A DNA stretch of 37,151 nucleotides from the NCBI RefSeq assembly GCF_020686945.1, contig NZ_JAJEPR010000034.1, forward strand, positions 1-37,151, written 5' to 3'. Of the stretch, positions 25,505-34,988 are shown piece after piece; the stretch's first letter is position 1, and each line of letters begins with the position of its first letter. The stretch is from Limivivens faecihominis. GTDB taxonomy: Bacteria > Bacillota > Clostridia > Lachnospirales > Lachnospiraceae. The translations under genes and the position numbers were made by a program. The notes below the pieces were generated by a model. That model did not search any database. It had not been told where the DNA came from and saw nothing but the letters and a program-made list of their open reading frames with translations.

Positions 25505-28195
25505 ATGAGTGAAGAAAAATTAATTAAACTTGAGCAATTACTTTCGAATGGGATTGTACATGAAGGATATAAGGATTTAAATACCTCGATTTTTTCTGTT
25601 TTATATTCAAGAGGAAAAAACCTGCTTCGGAAGATTATTGAAGACAATTCAGACTGGAAGCAATACGGGAAAAATCAGAAAAATACGGATTTTGAGCGCT
25701 CAAATATTATTTCTTTTGTGGGAAAAAGAGGAACCGGTAAGACTTCAGCAATGTTATCCTTTAAGGATATGCTGGATTTGCATACCAGTACGCAGAATTA
25801 TGGAATTGAGCAGATAGAATTGTTTTCCGAAGATCCAAATTTCAAAAACACGAAATTCTATACACTGGATTGTATAGATGCTTCTATTATGGAAGAATCA
25901 GAAAATGTTTTTATCTTGGTACTTGCAAATATGTTTGCGAAAATTCAGCATTATGCGCAGGGAGAGGCACAGAAGATTCGCGAGTATGACAATCGTATGC
26001 TTTTTCAGAAATTTGAAAAAATTTATGAGGACTATGTTTCACTTAATTCTTCCGAAACTGTTTCTGAAGGATATTCTGCTTTTGAAAAAATGAGAAATGC
26101 CGGAAGCAGCCAGAAAATCAGAGAAAATTTTGAAGAATTGGTGAAGCTCTACTTAGGTACCATAGACAGTAATTCACGGGATTTGATGAAAACAGAACAA
26201 AGATTTCTTGTAATCACTTTAGACGATATTGATATTGCCAGGAGAAAAAAAGGTGACGGAAAAGAAAACTGGGGTACTTATAAAATCATGAGTACGATAT
26301 ATAAGTATCTCACGGTGCCTGGTGTTATTGTCTTGACGGCATATGATTACAGTAATTTACAGGAGCGGTGTTTGAGCTTTTTTGAAAATGAAAATGGTAA
26401 TAAAGGAGGCTTTGAGGAAGCGACCTTACAGTTTATCGAAAAAGTTTTCCCAATATATTCGCGCCTATATATGCCTGCTCTTGAGGATGAAATTAAAATT
26501 GACATAGGAAGTAATCGTTGGAATATACTTCATGATTTTAGGACAAGAACAAACAGACATATTTTCTCTCTCAAAGAGTTCATATTTGCCATGATGTATG
26601 ACAAGACAGAAGTGTGCTTTGATTATGATGAGATGCATAAGCACTTTATAGAGCCTGATACATTAAGGTCATTGTATAATATGACAGAATTACTTCACAA
26701 ACTGGATGAATATAATCATTTGCTGGAGTCAAAAGCTGATTTAAAAAAGTTTCAGGAAAATATTGAATGGGTAGAAGAAGATTGCAATTTTAGATACAAA
26801 GAAGAAATTCTGGTAAAGAATAAAAAAGAGTCTGATCTGCTCAATCTATGGATGCAGGAGCCGATTGATAGAAGAGGAGAAAGTATTGTAAAGGCAATAT
26901 GTTCAGATATTCTTCCTTTAGGTCTGGATATAAGACGATTACGCGAAGAAGAAATGGAAGAGTCAAAGAGAGGGATAAAAACAGAGTCTGTTCAGGATGG
27001 AATAAAGTATGACAATAGCCATGTGGCATATAGTTATGCTGAACTGGTACATAGTATTTTTCATATGACAAGAGATAAACAAAAGTTTTCTAAAAAATTT
27101 ATTTTCTGTTTATTGTACTCTTATACGCTCCATCTGACTGAGATATATAAAGTTTACCAGTGGAGTAAACGTCAGATCAATAAAACTGATTTTATGGCCA
27201 TATATAGAGACAAAGTGCAGTTGTCCGATCCTGGAGAAGAGCTGCGCGGAAGAATGGCTGAGATAGAAAAAAGCTATCATATTTTGTTGGCTGTGACAGG
27301 ACGGACGATATGTGGCAAATGGGCGCAATATTTTTTCCCGGATGTGACAGCCAGTGCCTTATTTGGGAATAACAATTATACTGACATCCGGGTTCGTGGG
27401 GTTTTGCTTGGCTACATTGAGCATCAGCCGAATGAGTTTCCTTTGGAGTTTTCTCCGGATGATACCGAAGAACAGATTTTAATAAAGGTGAAAGCATTTA
27501 TTTTTGTTTCCATGCTGAATGTGACTGCATTAGATATAAATTATGAGAACGTTGGTTCTGTAAAGGCTGATTCTACGAATATCAGATGGGAACTCAGAGA
27601 AAATAATTGTACCTTAAGACTTGTTCAGGGCAGCAAAGATGACTATGAGCTGACAGCTTTTTTGAAACATGTTTTTTCATATACCGAGTATTTTTGTAAA
27701 TATGAGGACTTAATCAGAAATCCTTTAAAATCTTGTGGAAAGCCATATGCAGCAGATCTTGATAGGAAGATAGGAAAGGCATTTGATCAATTATGGAATG
27801 ATTATTATGAGTGGGACCGCGCATATGGAAATGCGATAATCCCCTTCTATAATCTTGACATTACTTATAATATGATAAAAAAGAACTTTTTGGATTATAG
27901 TTCAGAGATTCCAACGCTTCATATTCAAATGAATGATGAGAATACCTTATTTTTCTTGGAATATAAGAGGATGTTGGATAAATTTAAAAACTACTTGAAA
28001 AAAATCGATCAGGTCTACCAGTTGGAGGGAAAAAGCTCATTTGGTGAGATCATGTCTGAATGCCCATTTTATAAGATGATAAATGAACTGCAGGCTGATT
28101 CTTCCAGCAGAATTGCTGTATCAAATTATATTTGCAGTATTGTTATGAGAAAAATGGAAGATAGAGGGTTATTTGAAGAAATACCGGTTGGCTGA
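25505..28195 (+). CDS. rdrA: Large P-loop ATPase, RdrA-like (RADAR)
   Basis: An 896-residue ATPase matching RdrA of the RADAR anti-phage system. The Walker A loop is SFVGKRGTGKTSAML (Lys79), and the Walker B strand is RFLVITLDDIDIARR (Asp240, Asp241). A segment at about 265-275 (YLTVPGVIVLTAYD) fits sensor-1 placement, and a long C-terminal helical region follows. In characterised systems RdrA forms ring-shaped oligomers that work with the RdrB deaminase during phage infection; whether the key activity is RNA editing or deamination of ATP/dATP has been debated. GGGGAAGG precedes the ATG. The next gene begins 21 bases after the stop. The family call rests on motif, size and the deaminase neighbour. 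Confidence 0.85.
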   Translation: MSEEKLIKLEQLLSNGIVHEGYKDLNTSIFSVLYSRGKNLLRKIIEDNSDWKQYGKNQKNTDFERSNIISFVGKRGTGKTSAMLSFKDMLDLHTSTQNYGIEQIELFSEDPNFKNTKFYTLDCIDASIMEESENVFILVLANMFAKIQHYAQGEAQKIREYDNRMLFQKFEKIYEDYVSLNSSETVSEGYSAFEKMRNAGSSQKIRENFEELVKLYLGTIDSNSRDLMKTEQRFLVITLDDIDIARRKKGDGKENWGTYKIMSTIYKYLTVPGVIVLTAYDYSNLQERCLSFFENENGNKGGFEEATLQFIEKVFPIYSRLYMPALEDEIKIDIGSNRWNILHDFRTRTNRHIFSLKEFIFAMMYDKTEVCFDYDEMHKHFIEPDTLRSLYNMTELLHKLDEYNHLLESKADLKKFQENIEWVEEDCNFRYKEEILVKNKKESDLLNLWMQEPIDRRGESIVKAICSDILPLGLDIRRLREEEMEESKRGIKTESVQDGIKYDNSHVAYSYAELVHSIFHMTRDKQKFSKKFIFCLLYSYTLHLTEIYKVYQWSKRQINKTDFMAIYRDKVQLSDPGEELRGRMAEIEKSYHILLAVTGRTICGKWAQYFFPDVTASALFGNNNYTDIRVRGVLLGYIEHQPNEFPLEFSPDDTEEQILIKVKAFIFVSMLNVTALDINYENVGSVKADSTNIRWELRENNCTLRLVQGSKDDYELTAFLKHVFSYTEYFCKYEDLIRNPLKSCGKPYAADLDRKIGKAFDQLWNDYYEWDRAYGNAIIPFYNLDITYNMIKKNFLDYSSEIPTLHIQMNDENTLFFLEYKRMLDKFKNYLKKIDQVYQLEGKSSFGEIMSECPFYKMINELQADSSSRIAVSNYICSIVMRKMEDRGLFEEIPVG

Positions 28196-28216
28196 TAGAT
28201 AAAACGGGTGAATACA

Positions 28217-31200
28217 ATGGATGAGCTATATAATATTATCGGTATATTATTTAGGAAAATACTACCGAAACAAATTATAGGTGGAAAGTATTGTTATAAT
28301 AAGATACCCCTGGATTTGTTGGAAAAAATATCTTATGCATATGAAGACAATGCTGATGAAGCGGAAATTCATAAACGTTTTCAGTTTTTTAAAAGCCAGG
28401 TACAGTTTCAGCTGTATGAGGAGCAGAACTATATAGCGGATTCAGAGAGTTTTAATGTATTTGATCTGGTCGAGGTCTTCGTCAGAATGATTTTGGAAGC
28501 CAGAAATGGTGAGGTGGTTTGCAGATTCAGATATTTGCAGGAATGGCGCCAGGTGACAAATAAGGTGGAAAATACCGTCTTTCTTGCTGCTATGTATGCC
28601 AGAATGGATTATGAAAACGGAAAGATCAGGAGATCTTTCATTTGGCCGGATATCATTGGCCATAATAATGTTCAGTTGAACCGTATTTTATCAGATGGTA
28701 TTTCTGACAATCATTTTCATCTGTTGGGATCTGTTCATTATTTTTCACTCTCCTGGCTGATGCTGATGAATCATGTAAATGAACAAAATTTTGTCAGGCA
28801 GATGGATGAAATGGACAATCAGAGGCGTAATCCACGGATACGCCTGTCCTATGATTACGAGGAAGATAAGTTTAAAATACAGCACTTGCAGGCTGCACTC
28901 ATCCGTGTATATCTTTTTTCGGAATTGACAGGAAGATATATAGAGCTTGGAACTTATTATGCCTCCTGGGAAAAAATAGTCAGCTATATATCTCAAAAAA
29001 GTAATGGAGGCATGTATGAATTTGCTTTAAAATATCGCGATGCAATCCAATATAGTATAGCATATGAACAAATGGGGCAGTTATACAAAGAATATCCGGA
29101 GTATTGCTGGCTATTTCAGAAAATATTTAACGAAAAACCGGCGGGTGTAATAGAAAAAGAACTGGAAAGACTGTTGACGGAAAGAGATTTTACCTCAGCT
29201 ATACTTGATCTTGCCCAAAAATCTGGAAATATTTTGTTAAGAGAGTGTACATGGCTATACAAAGATAATCTTCGTGAGTATGAGAAAGAGTGGCGGGAAC
29301 AAACGCAGACGAGTGTATGGAGATTATTGAGAAATACTTCTGAGCTATTAGATTTTCGTACGGATTTACAGATCATCATCGATAGTTTACTGGACAAAGT
29401 GCAGCATATCAACTGTGATTATGCGGCGAATGGTGCCGGTGCCTGGTATGACACAGATGAGAGTCAGAGTTTACTGATCGGAGAACGTTGGCTGGAATAT
29501 AAAATGTTTCGAGACAGGGAACTTTTGTCAGAAAATCATTTTAACTTATTCTATGTCTATTTATTGATCAAAGAGTCTTTTCGAATGGAAATACAGCAAA
29601 GTAATGAGAAATTGGGCTTCACTAATTTCCATAAATATCAGAAGCGTAAGGGTATGTTTACTTCTTATTATACTTATGGTGAATTGGCCCGTGCAGCAAT
29701 AGAAGCTTCTGTAAGGCAGCAGAATATAAAAAGCATTGAGGTAAGAATAAGTTTTGGGGAAAGCTGTGCAGAAGATGCGGAATTGATTCGTTATTATGAT
29801 AGAGAGATTCAACAGGGATGCTTGAAAGAATATGCAGATAAATACTATTATGTTATGGGATTTGGAAAAAGAGTAGATAATTTCAGACAGATTCCCAGTG
29901 AGTATGGACATATGTTTTACAGGCATTATGATTTGAGAGCGCGAATCCGAAAAGAAGCAGATGGCCTGATACAGCTTCGCAGAAAGAATCCGGAGATGGC
30001 ACAGAGAATTAAAGGAATAGATGCATTTTCCGATGAAGATGGCTGCAGACCGGAAGTTTTTGCTACGGTGTATCGAGTGTTGAAGAAACATTCCTGCTAC
30101 AGGGGATTAAGTATTAAACCGGAAGTGCCGCCCTTGCGTGAAACTTATCATGTGGGAGAAGTTTTTACGGATATAGTGGATGGGCTTAGAGCAGTGGATG
30201 AGGCTGTACATTTTCTTAATCTGGATTGTGGAGACCGTTTGGGACATGCTACTGTTTTAGGAATGGATGTAGAAAAGTGGTACGAAGACTGCAATTTCAA
30301 GATTTCCATACGGAGAATGGACTATCTTGATAATGTAGTATGGTTGTATTATAAGCTGCTTCGGTATCATATTCCGGATACAGACACACTACTTCAGTAT
30401 CTGGAGATTGAATTTGAAAAATATTTTGCTTTGATTTACAGCAAATTTATAGGAGAAGGCTATATTGAGGATGTTGCAAGAAGAGCATGTGAATATGGTT
30501 CGGGATATAGCGAAAAATATGGCAGTCAGATAGCGAGACAAGCAGATCAGATATCTGAAGCTGGACAGAGACGCTCCAGTGTCTATGATTTTCGCTACGG
30601 GATTGTAAGAAAAAATGATGGGTCCATTTATGATTTCAATATCCGAAATTATTATTATTCATGGATGCTTCGAGGGGATCATCCCGGTTTATATGAGAAT
30701 GGATTTTATGAGCAGCAATTGAATGTGAAATCTATTTGGGATGAGTGCAGTGTAAACAGAGAGTTCCCAAAAGACCAGAGAATCCGTTACATTCTTCCGG
30801 CAGCGGTATTGAACCATTTTTACCACTACAATACATATGTGAGAGAAAGTGGAGAAAAAGCGGAGACGGTAAAAATACCTGTGAATATGGTCAAAGCAAT
30901 ATCGCTGGTACAAAAAGCCATGCAATTCGAACTTGCACAAAGAGAAATTGCTATTGAAACCAATCCATCTTCCAATCTGATGATAAATCGCATTTCTTCC
31001 TATGATAAACATCCGATTTTTAAACTTTATAATATGGGCCTGACTCATGATGTAGAAAAATTGGAGGAATGTCCGCAGTTGAACGTGTCGATCAATACGG
31101 ATGATCAGGGTGTTTTTGCAACCTGTCTTTCAAATGAATATGCACTGGTGGCAAGCTCGCTATCCAGAATGGTAGATTCTGATGGTAATCATGTGTATAA

Positions 31201-31297
31201 GAGGGCAGAAATCTATCAATGGATAAAAAACGTCCAGGAAATGAGTAATAACCAGTCCTTTCTGAAGGCAGAACCTAGAGATGAAGAGGGATATTGA
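28217..31297 (+). CDS. rdrB: Divergent adenosine deaminase, RdrB-like (RADAR)
   Basis: A 1026-residue protein with all adenosine-deaminase active-site motifs spread over a very long chain. These are DNHFHLLGS (His166, His168), YHVGEVF (His645 and Glu648, the HAGE equivalent), GDRLGHATVLG (His677) and NVSINTDDQGVFATCLSNEY (Asp962, Asp963). This spacing, with large insertions, is that of RdrB, which forms giant cage-like assemblies and deaminates adenine nucleotides or RNA. GTG at 28208 would add three residues, but ATG 28217 has GGGTGA at better distance. It lies downstream of the ATPase and upstream of the membrane protein. Confidence 0.88.
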   Translation: MDELYNIIGILFRKILPKQIIGGKYCYNKIPLDLLEKISYAYEDNADEAEIHKRFQFFKSQVQFQLYEEQNYIADSESFNVFDLVEVFVRMILEARNGEVVCRFRYLQEWRQVTNKVENTVFLAAMYARMDYENGKIRRSFIWPDIIGHNNVQLNRILSDGISDNHFHLLGSVHYFSLSWLMLMNHVNEQNFVRQMDEMDNQRRNPRIRLSYDYEEDKFKIQHLQAALIRVYLFSELTGRYIELGTYYASWEKIVSYISQKSNGGMYEFALKYRDAIQYSIAYEQMGQLYKEYPEYCWLFQKIFNEKPAGVIEKELERLLTERDFTSAILDLAQKSGNILLRECTWLYKDNLREYEKEWREQTQTSVWRLLRNTSELLDFRTDLQIIIDSLLDKVQHINCDYAANGAGAWYDTDESQSLLIGERWLEYKMFRDRELLSENHFNLFYVYLLIKESFRMEIQQSNEKLGFTNFHKYQKRKGMFTSYYTYGELARAAIEASVRQQNIKSIEVRISFGESCAEDAELIRYYDREIQQGCLKEYADKYYYVMGFGKRVDNFRQIPSEYGHMFYRHYDLRARIRKEADGLIQLRRKNPEMAQRIKGIDAFSDEDGCRPEVFATVYRVLKKHSCYRGLSIKPEVPPLRETYHVGEVFTDIVDGLRAVDEAVHFLNLDCGDRLGHATVLGMDVEKWYEDCNFKISIRRMDYLDNVVWLYYKLLRYHIPDTDTLLQYLEIEFEKYFALIYSKFIGEGYIEDVARRACEYGSGYSEKYGSQIARQADQISEAGQRRSSVYDFRYGIVRKNDGSIYDFNIRNYYYSWMLRGDHPGLYENGFYEQQLNVKSIWDECSVNREFPKDQRIRYILPAAVLNHFYHYNTYVRESGEKAETVKIPVNMVKAISLVQKAMQFELAQREIAIETNPSSNLMINRISSYDKHPIFKLYNMGLTHDVEKLEECPQLNVSINTDDQGVFATCLSNEYALVASSLSRMVDSDGNHVYKRAEIYQWIKNVQEMSNNQSFLKAEPRDEEGY

Positions 31298-31313
31298 GCA
31301 TGAGGAGTGGCTT

Positions 31314-32093
31314 ATGAAGAATATAAAAGAAGAAATCAAGTCGTATGGCTTACTTTTTGCTGTGCTCAGAGGTATTTGGGGTATATTAAAATCTTTATGG
31401 AAGGTTTTAATATATAATCAAAAAAATCACATGGAGGAAATTGAGGAGTCAAAAAAGAAGAAGGATCCGAAATGGGAATTGTTTAAAGAGTGGAAAGATG
31501 CATGGCTGTCTGGCAAAGAGGACAGAGAAAAAGCCGAAGATGAGATCTTTTTTCAATTATTCACTTATGATTATGAATACAGCTACACCAAGGAAAAGCA
31601 TAATAAAAGGAAAAATTTCAGAATAAAATTTCTGTGTATGTTGCCATTTGCCACGACAACAGTTATATTTTTGGTGAGCATCATAGCTTATAATGTGAGT
31701 GTGTTTATAAAAGCTGGTGATTTTGTAAGTTTTGTAGAAAATATGGATTGGAGCTTTTCTATATACAGTACAGCGTTTTATGGTGCAGCTCTGATTATAA
31801 CATATCTGATTATAAAATGGCTGGATGTAAAGAAGTATCAGGAAACCTGGGTCAGACATTCTAAGCATAAATATGCAGTTGAAATGGAAATGTTCCGATA
31901 TATTAACGGAATGGGAAATTATTGTTATGAAAATAGAAAAAAATACTTTGTAGACAATATCATGAAAATATGGGATGCAAACAGAACCAAATTTGCTGAA
32001 AATATGGAAAAAGAAAGTGACATGAAGGATATGCTAAACGGCATAAAGACAGTCTGTAAGAAATTGAAAGACGATGAAGAATCATCAGATTAA
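31314..32093 (+). CDS. rdrD: Two-helix SLATT-like membrane protein, RdrD-like
   Basis: A 259-residue protein with two membrane helices (about 106-132 and 148-170) and a cytosolic helical tail KKYQETWVRHSKHKYAVEMEMF, the layout of SLATT-domain effectors. Such proteins are thought to form pores and accompany many nucleotide-signalling and RADAR defence loci. An upstream ATG at 31281 overlaps the rdrB end, but GAGGAG lies six bases before 31314, so I chose that start. An amphipathic N-terminal helix (GLLFAVLRGIWGILKSLWKVL) may also touch the membrane. It is the last gene of the operon; a hairpin follows. The RdrD name is by context. Confidence 0.78.
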   Translation: MKNIKEEIKSYGLLFAVLRGIWGILKSLWKVLIYNQKNHMEEIEESKKKKDPKWELFKEWKDAWLSGKEDREKAEDEIFFQLFTYDYEYSYTKEKHNKRKNFRIKFLCMLPFATTTVIFLVSIIAYNVSVFIKAGDFVSFVENMDWSFSIYSTAFYGAALIITYLIIKWLDVKKYQETWVRHSKHKYAVEMEMFRYINGMGNYCYENRKKYFVDNIMKIWDANRTKFAENMEKESDMKDMLNGIKTVCKKLKDDEESSD

Positions 32094-32139
32094 AGCGCTC
32101 GCAAATACATTGAAAAATGAATGGTAATGCTTTAAATCA

Positions 32140-32171
32140 AGCGGGAAGCCAGTGCGTACTGGCTTCCCGCT
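32140..32171. terminator. Hairpin between convergent operons
   Basis: A perfect 14-base stem, AGCGGGAAGCCAGT / ACTGGCTTCCCGCT, with loop GCGT. No long T run follows on either strand, but the place between two converging units and the stem strength suit a shared terminator. Confidence 0.7.
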
Positions 32172-32177
32172 GAATCG

Positions 32178-33263
32178 TTATACCTGATAAAATTTTTTAT
32201 ACCATTCCGCAAAGCTGCGAAGTCCTGTTCTTAAGCTGGTATTAGGCTTAAAGCCATAATCTCTTTCAAGAGCGCTTGTATCTGCATAAGTAACCGGGAC
32301 ATCGCCAGGCTGCATTGCCACCAGCTCTTTATGAGCTTCAAAATCATAATCTGCCGGAAGCACTTCAGCACGGATCAGTTCTTCCTGAAGGATAGTTACA
32401 AAGTCTAAGAGATTTTCCGGATTACTGTTTCCAATATTGTAGACAGCATACGGCGGGATGGGAAGACCGTCTTCACCATTTTTCTTTTCCGGAGCGCCCT
32501 GCATGACACGTTTCACGCCCTCTACGATATCATCCACATAGGTAAAATCACGTTTGCAGTGTCCGTAATTGAAAATCTGAATAGTTTCGCCTTTGAGCAG
32601 TTTGTTTGTGAAGCCGAAATAAGCCATATCCGGTCTGCCGGCAGGACCGTAAACAGTGAAGAAACGAAGACCGGTGGAGGGGATATTGTAAAGCTTGCTG
32701 TAGGCATGAGCCATCAGCTCATTGGATTTCTTGGTGGCTGCATAAAGGGATACGGGATTGTCTACTTTGTCATCGGTACTGTACGGGACTTTCTTGTTTG
32801 TTCCATAAACCGAGGAGGAAGATGCATAGACAAGATGTTCCACTCCTTTTGCACCGTTATCATAGGAATGGCGGCAGGCCTCCAGAATATTGTAAAAGCC
32901 GATCAGGTTGGACTGAATGTAGGCATCCGGATTGGTGATAGAATAACGAACACCGGCCTGAGCACCGAGATTAACCACGATATCCGGTTTATGCTCTGTA
33001 AAGATCTGATCAATAATAGTTTTATTAGCGAGATCATCTTTGTAAAATGTGTAGGTAGAATCTGCATGTTCTTTCACGCATTCTTCGATCTCTTTTAATC
33101 GCCATTCTTTGATGCTGACATCATAATAATCATTCATATTATCAAGACCGATAATATGAATAGGCGATTGAGTTTTTAAAAGCTCAAGAACCAGGTTGCT
33201 GCCAATGAAACCGGCAGAACCGGTCACAAATACCGTTTTGCCTTTTAAATCGATATGATTCAT
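32178..33263 (-). CDS. UDP-glucuronate 4-epimerase (NAD-dependent SDR)
   Basis: Should interconvert UDP-glucuronate and UDP-galacturonate for the polysaccharide. The 361 residues open with KTVFVTGSAGFIGS (Rossmann loop 15-21) and continue with IIGLDNMNDYYDVSIKEWR, characteristic of the CapI/LspL epimerases. The catalytic pair is in SLYAATKKSNEL (Tyr174, Lys178), with Ser/Thr in YASSSSVYG. The minus-strand ATG follows GGGGAG. It lies 16 bases after the UDP-glucose dehydrogenase gene, which makes its substrate, so the two form an operon. The specific substrate is inferred from motif and partner. Confidence 0.92.
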   Translation of the reverse strand: MNHIDLKGKTVFVTGSAGFIGSNLVLELLKTQSPIHIIGLDNMNDYYDVSIKEWRLKEIEECVKEHADSTYTFYKDDLANKTIIDQIFTEHKPDIVVNLGAQAGVRYSITNPDAYIQSNLIGFYNILEACRHSYDNGAKGVEHLVYASSSSVYGTNKKVPYSTDDKVDNPVSLYAATKKSNELMAHAYSKLYNIPSTGLRFFTVYGPAGRPDMAYFGFTNKLLKGETIQIFNYGHCKRDFTYVDDIVEGVKRVMQGAPEKKNGEDGLPIPPYAVYNIGNSNPENLLDFVTILQEELIRAEVLPADYDFEAHKELVAMQPGDVPVTYADTSALERDYGFKPNTSLRTGLRSFAEWYKKFYQV

Positions 33264-33279
33264 TTCTCTTTTCTCCCCT

Positions 33280-34752
33280 TTAGTCTCTCTTAAAGATATC
33301 TCTTGTGTAAACTTTTTCTTTTACATCATCAAGGCAGGAATCATATCTGTTTGCGATGATTGCCTGGCTTTTTTTCTTGAATTTTTTCAGATCATTGATT
33401 ACTTCGGAGCCGTAGAAGGTTTCGCCATTCTTTAAAGTGGGTTCATAAATAATTACTTTGGCGCCTTTTGCTTTGATTCTCTTCATAACGCCCTGGATAG
33501 AAGACTGGCGGAAATTGTCAGAATTACTCTTCATGGTCAGGCGATAGACACCGATAGTTTTTTCTCCTTCTTTGCTGGGATCCCAGGAACTGTTTGCTTC
33601 ATAGGCACCGGCCATTTCCAGAACTTTGTCGGCAATGTAATCTTTTCTTGTCCGGTTGCTTTCCACGATCGCAGAAATCATATTCTGCGGCACATCATTG
33701 AAGTTTGCCAGGAGCTGTTTGGTATCTTTCGGCAGACAATAGCCGCCGTAACCAAAACTTGGGTTATTGTAATGAGTACCGATACGCGGATCTAAGCATA
33801 CACCGGTAATAATTTCCTGGGTATTCAGCCCCTTGGTCTCTGCATAGGTATCCAGCTCATTGAAATAAGAAACACGAAGAGCAAGATAGGTATTGGCGAA
33901 AAGTTTTACAGCTTCTGCTTCTGTAAAGCCCATGAACAGAGTATCGATGTTTTTCTTGAGAGCGCCCTGCTGGAGAAGAGCAGCGAAGGTATGGGCCTTT
34001 TCAGCAGAATCTTCATCGCAGGAAACAATGATTCTTGATGGATAAAGGTTGTCATACAGGGCTTTCGATTCACGAAGGAACTCCGGGCTGAAAATAATAT
34101 TTTTTGTATTATATTTTTTCCGGACGGATGCGGTATATCCAACGGGGATCGTGGATTTGATAATCATGGTTGCATCCGGATTTACTTTCAGAACGAGCTC
34201 GATCACGGCTTCTACGGCAGAGCAGTCAAAGAAATTTTTCTTACTGTCATAGTTGGTAGGAGCTGCGATGACAACGAAGTCGGCATTTCGGTATGCTTCT
34301 TCCCCGTCGAGAGTAGCAGTAAGATCAAGCTCCTTCTCGGCCAGATACATCTCAATGTAATCGTCCTGAATAGGAGATTTTCTATTATTAATAAGCTCCA
34401 CTTTCTCCGGAATAATATCAACGGCAGTAACATGGTTATGCTGCGACAGGAGCGTAGCAATAGAAAGCCCTACATAACCGGTCCCGGCAACAGCAATATT
34501 ATATTTCCGGTCTACCAGAAACTTCTTCTTGTCAGCCTTCTCATCCTCAAACAAGTCCACGACTTCAAAATCCAGTGCCTCAGCAATCGCCTGAAGTTGA
34601 TCGATGGACGGAGTATAGTTGCAGCTCTCCAGCCTGCTGATCATCCCCCTGTTGATGCCGGTCATTTCTGCCAGCTGTGCCTGTGTGATTTTTTTGGCTT
34701 TTCTCTTGGCGATAATCGTATCGGCCATTTTCCTTACAGATAATTTTTTCAT
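33280..34752 (-). CDS. UDP-glucose 6-dehydrogenase fused to an N-terminal XRE helix-turn-helix
   Basis: Oxidises UDP-glucose to UDP-glucuronate with two NAD+. The 490 residues begin with an XRE DNA-binding domain (about 12-66, KITQAQLAEMTGINRGMISR). The dehydrogenase follows: YNIAVAGTGYVGLS (Rossmann, about 84-97), FSPEFLRES, and the active-site FGYGGYCLPKD (Cys339). A typical family member has about 390-430 residues and no such domain. The start at 34752 is set by GGAGAAAG; the longer form from 34782 has no site. The DNA-binding part may let the enzyme repress its own operon through the palindrome at 34779-34791, which is inference. Confidence 0.92.
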   Translation of the reverse strand: MKKLSVRKMADTIIAKRKAKKITQAQLAEMTGINRGMISRLESCNYTPSIDQLQAIAEALDFEVVDLFEDEKADKKKFLVDRKYNIAVAGTGYVGLSIATLLSQHNHVTAVDIIPEKVELINNRKSPIQDDYIEMYLAEKELDLTATLDGEEAYRNADFVVIAAPTNYDSKKNFFDCSAVEAVIELVLKVNPDATMIIKSTIPVGYTASVRKKYNTKNIIFSPEFLRESKALYDNLYPSRIIVSCDEDSAEKAHTFAALLQQGALKKNIDTLFMGFTEAEAVKLFANTYLALRVSYFNELDTYAETKGLNTQEIITGVCLDPRIGTHYNNPSFGYGGYCLPKDTKQLLANFNDVPQNMISAIVESNRTRKDYIADKVLEMAGAYEANSSWDPSKEGEKTIGVYRLTMKSNSDNFRQSSIQGVMKRIKAKGAKVIIYEPTLKNGETFYGSEVINDLKKFKKKSQAIIANRYDSCLDDVKEKVYTRDIFKRD

Positions 34753-34778
34753 ATTCTTTCTCCAAATGTTATTGTGGA

Positions 34779-34791
34779 TCACATTTTGTGA
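34779..34791. promoter_or_regulatory. Palindrome TCACATTTTGTGA, possible XRE operator
   Basis: A perfect 5-3-5 palindrome in the leader of the HTH-dehydrogenase operon, about 20 bases past the predicted start of transcription. A partial copy of the half-site (TTGTGA) occurs at 34795-34800. Confidence 0.4.
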
Positions 34792-34817
34792 CGGTTGTGA
34801 GTGGTTAAGATGTATTT

Positions 34818-34846
34818 AACATAGCAGATATTGGGGAAAATGTCAA
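34818..34846 (-). promoter_or_regulatory. Promoter of the dehydrogenase-epimerase operon
   Basis: On the minus strand a perfect TTGACA (34846-34841), a 17-base spacer and TATGTT (34823-34818). The leader to the ATG at 34752 is about 60 bases. Confidence 0.8.
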
Positions 34847-34915
34847 TTACAAAAACATAAAACAAATCGGGTAAGAAAAAAACAAATTTTGGAAAAATGG
34901 CTTGTTTCCAAGCTT

Positions 34916-34966
34916 TTCGGTTATTTAGTGTAACTTTTATGAAAAGTTCAGAATAAGAAAACCGAA
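34916..34966 (+). other. Nested hairpins upstream of an orphan terminator
   Basis: An outer 7-base stem TTCGGTT (34916-34922) / AACCGAA (34960-34966) encloses an inner 7-base hairpin AACTTTT (34932-34938) / AAAAGTT (34942-34948). A plus-strand terminator begins 23 bases later. Together they could be a small structured RNA. I see no clear plus-strand promoter. Confidence 0.35.
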
Positions 34967-34988
34967 CGAGATATGCAGTAAATGATAT

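Noticed and set aside
32559..33098. A 179-codon plus-strand frame
   Set aside because: Antisense to the UDP-glucuronate 4-epimerase, no ribosome site or family features.
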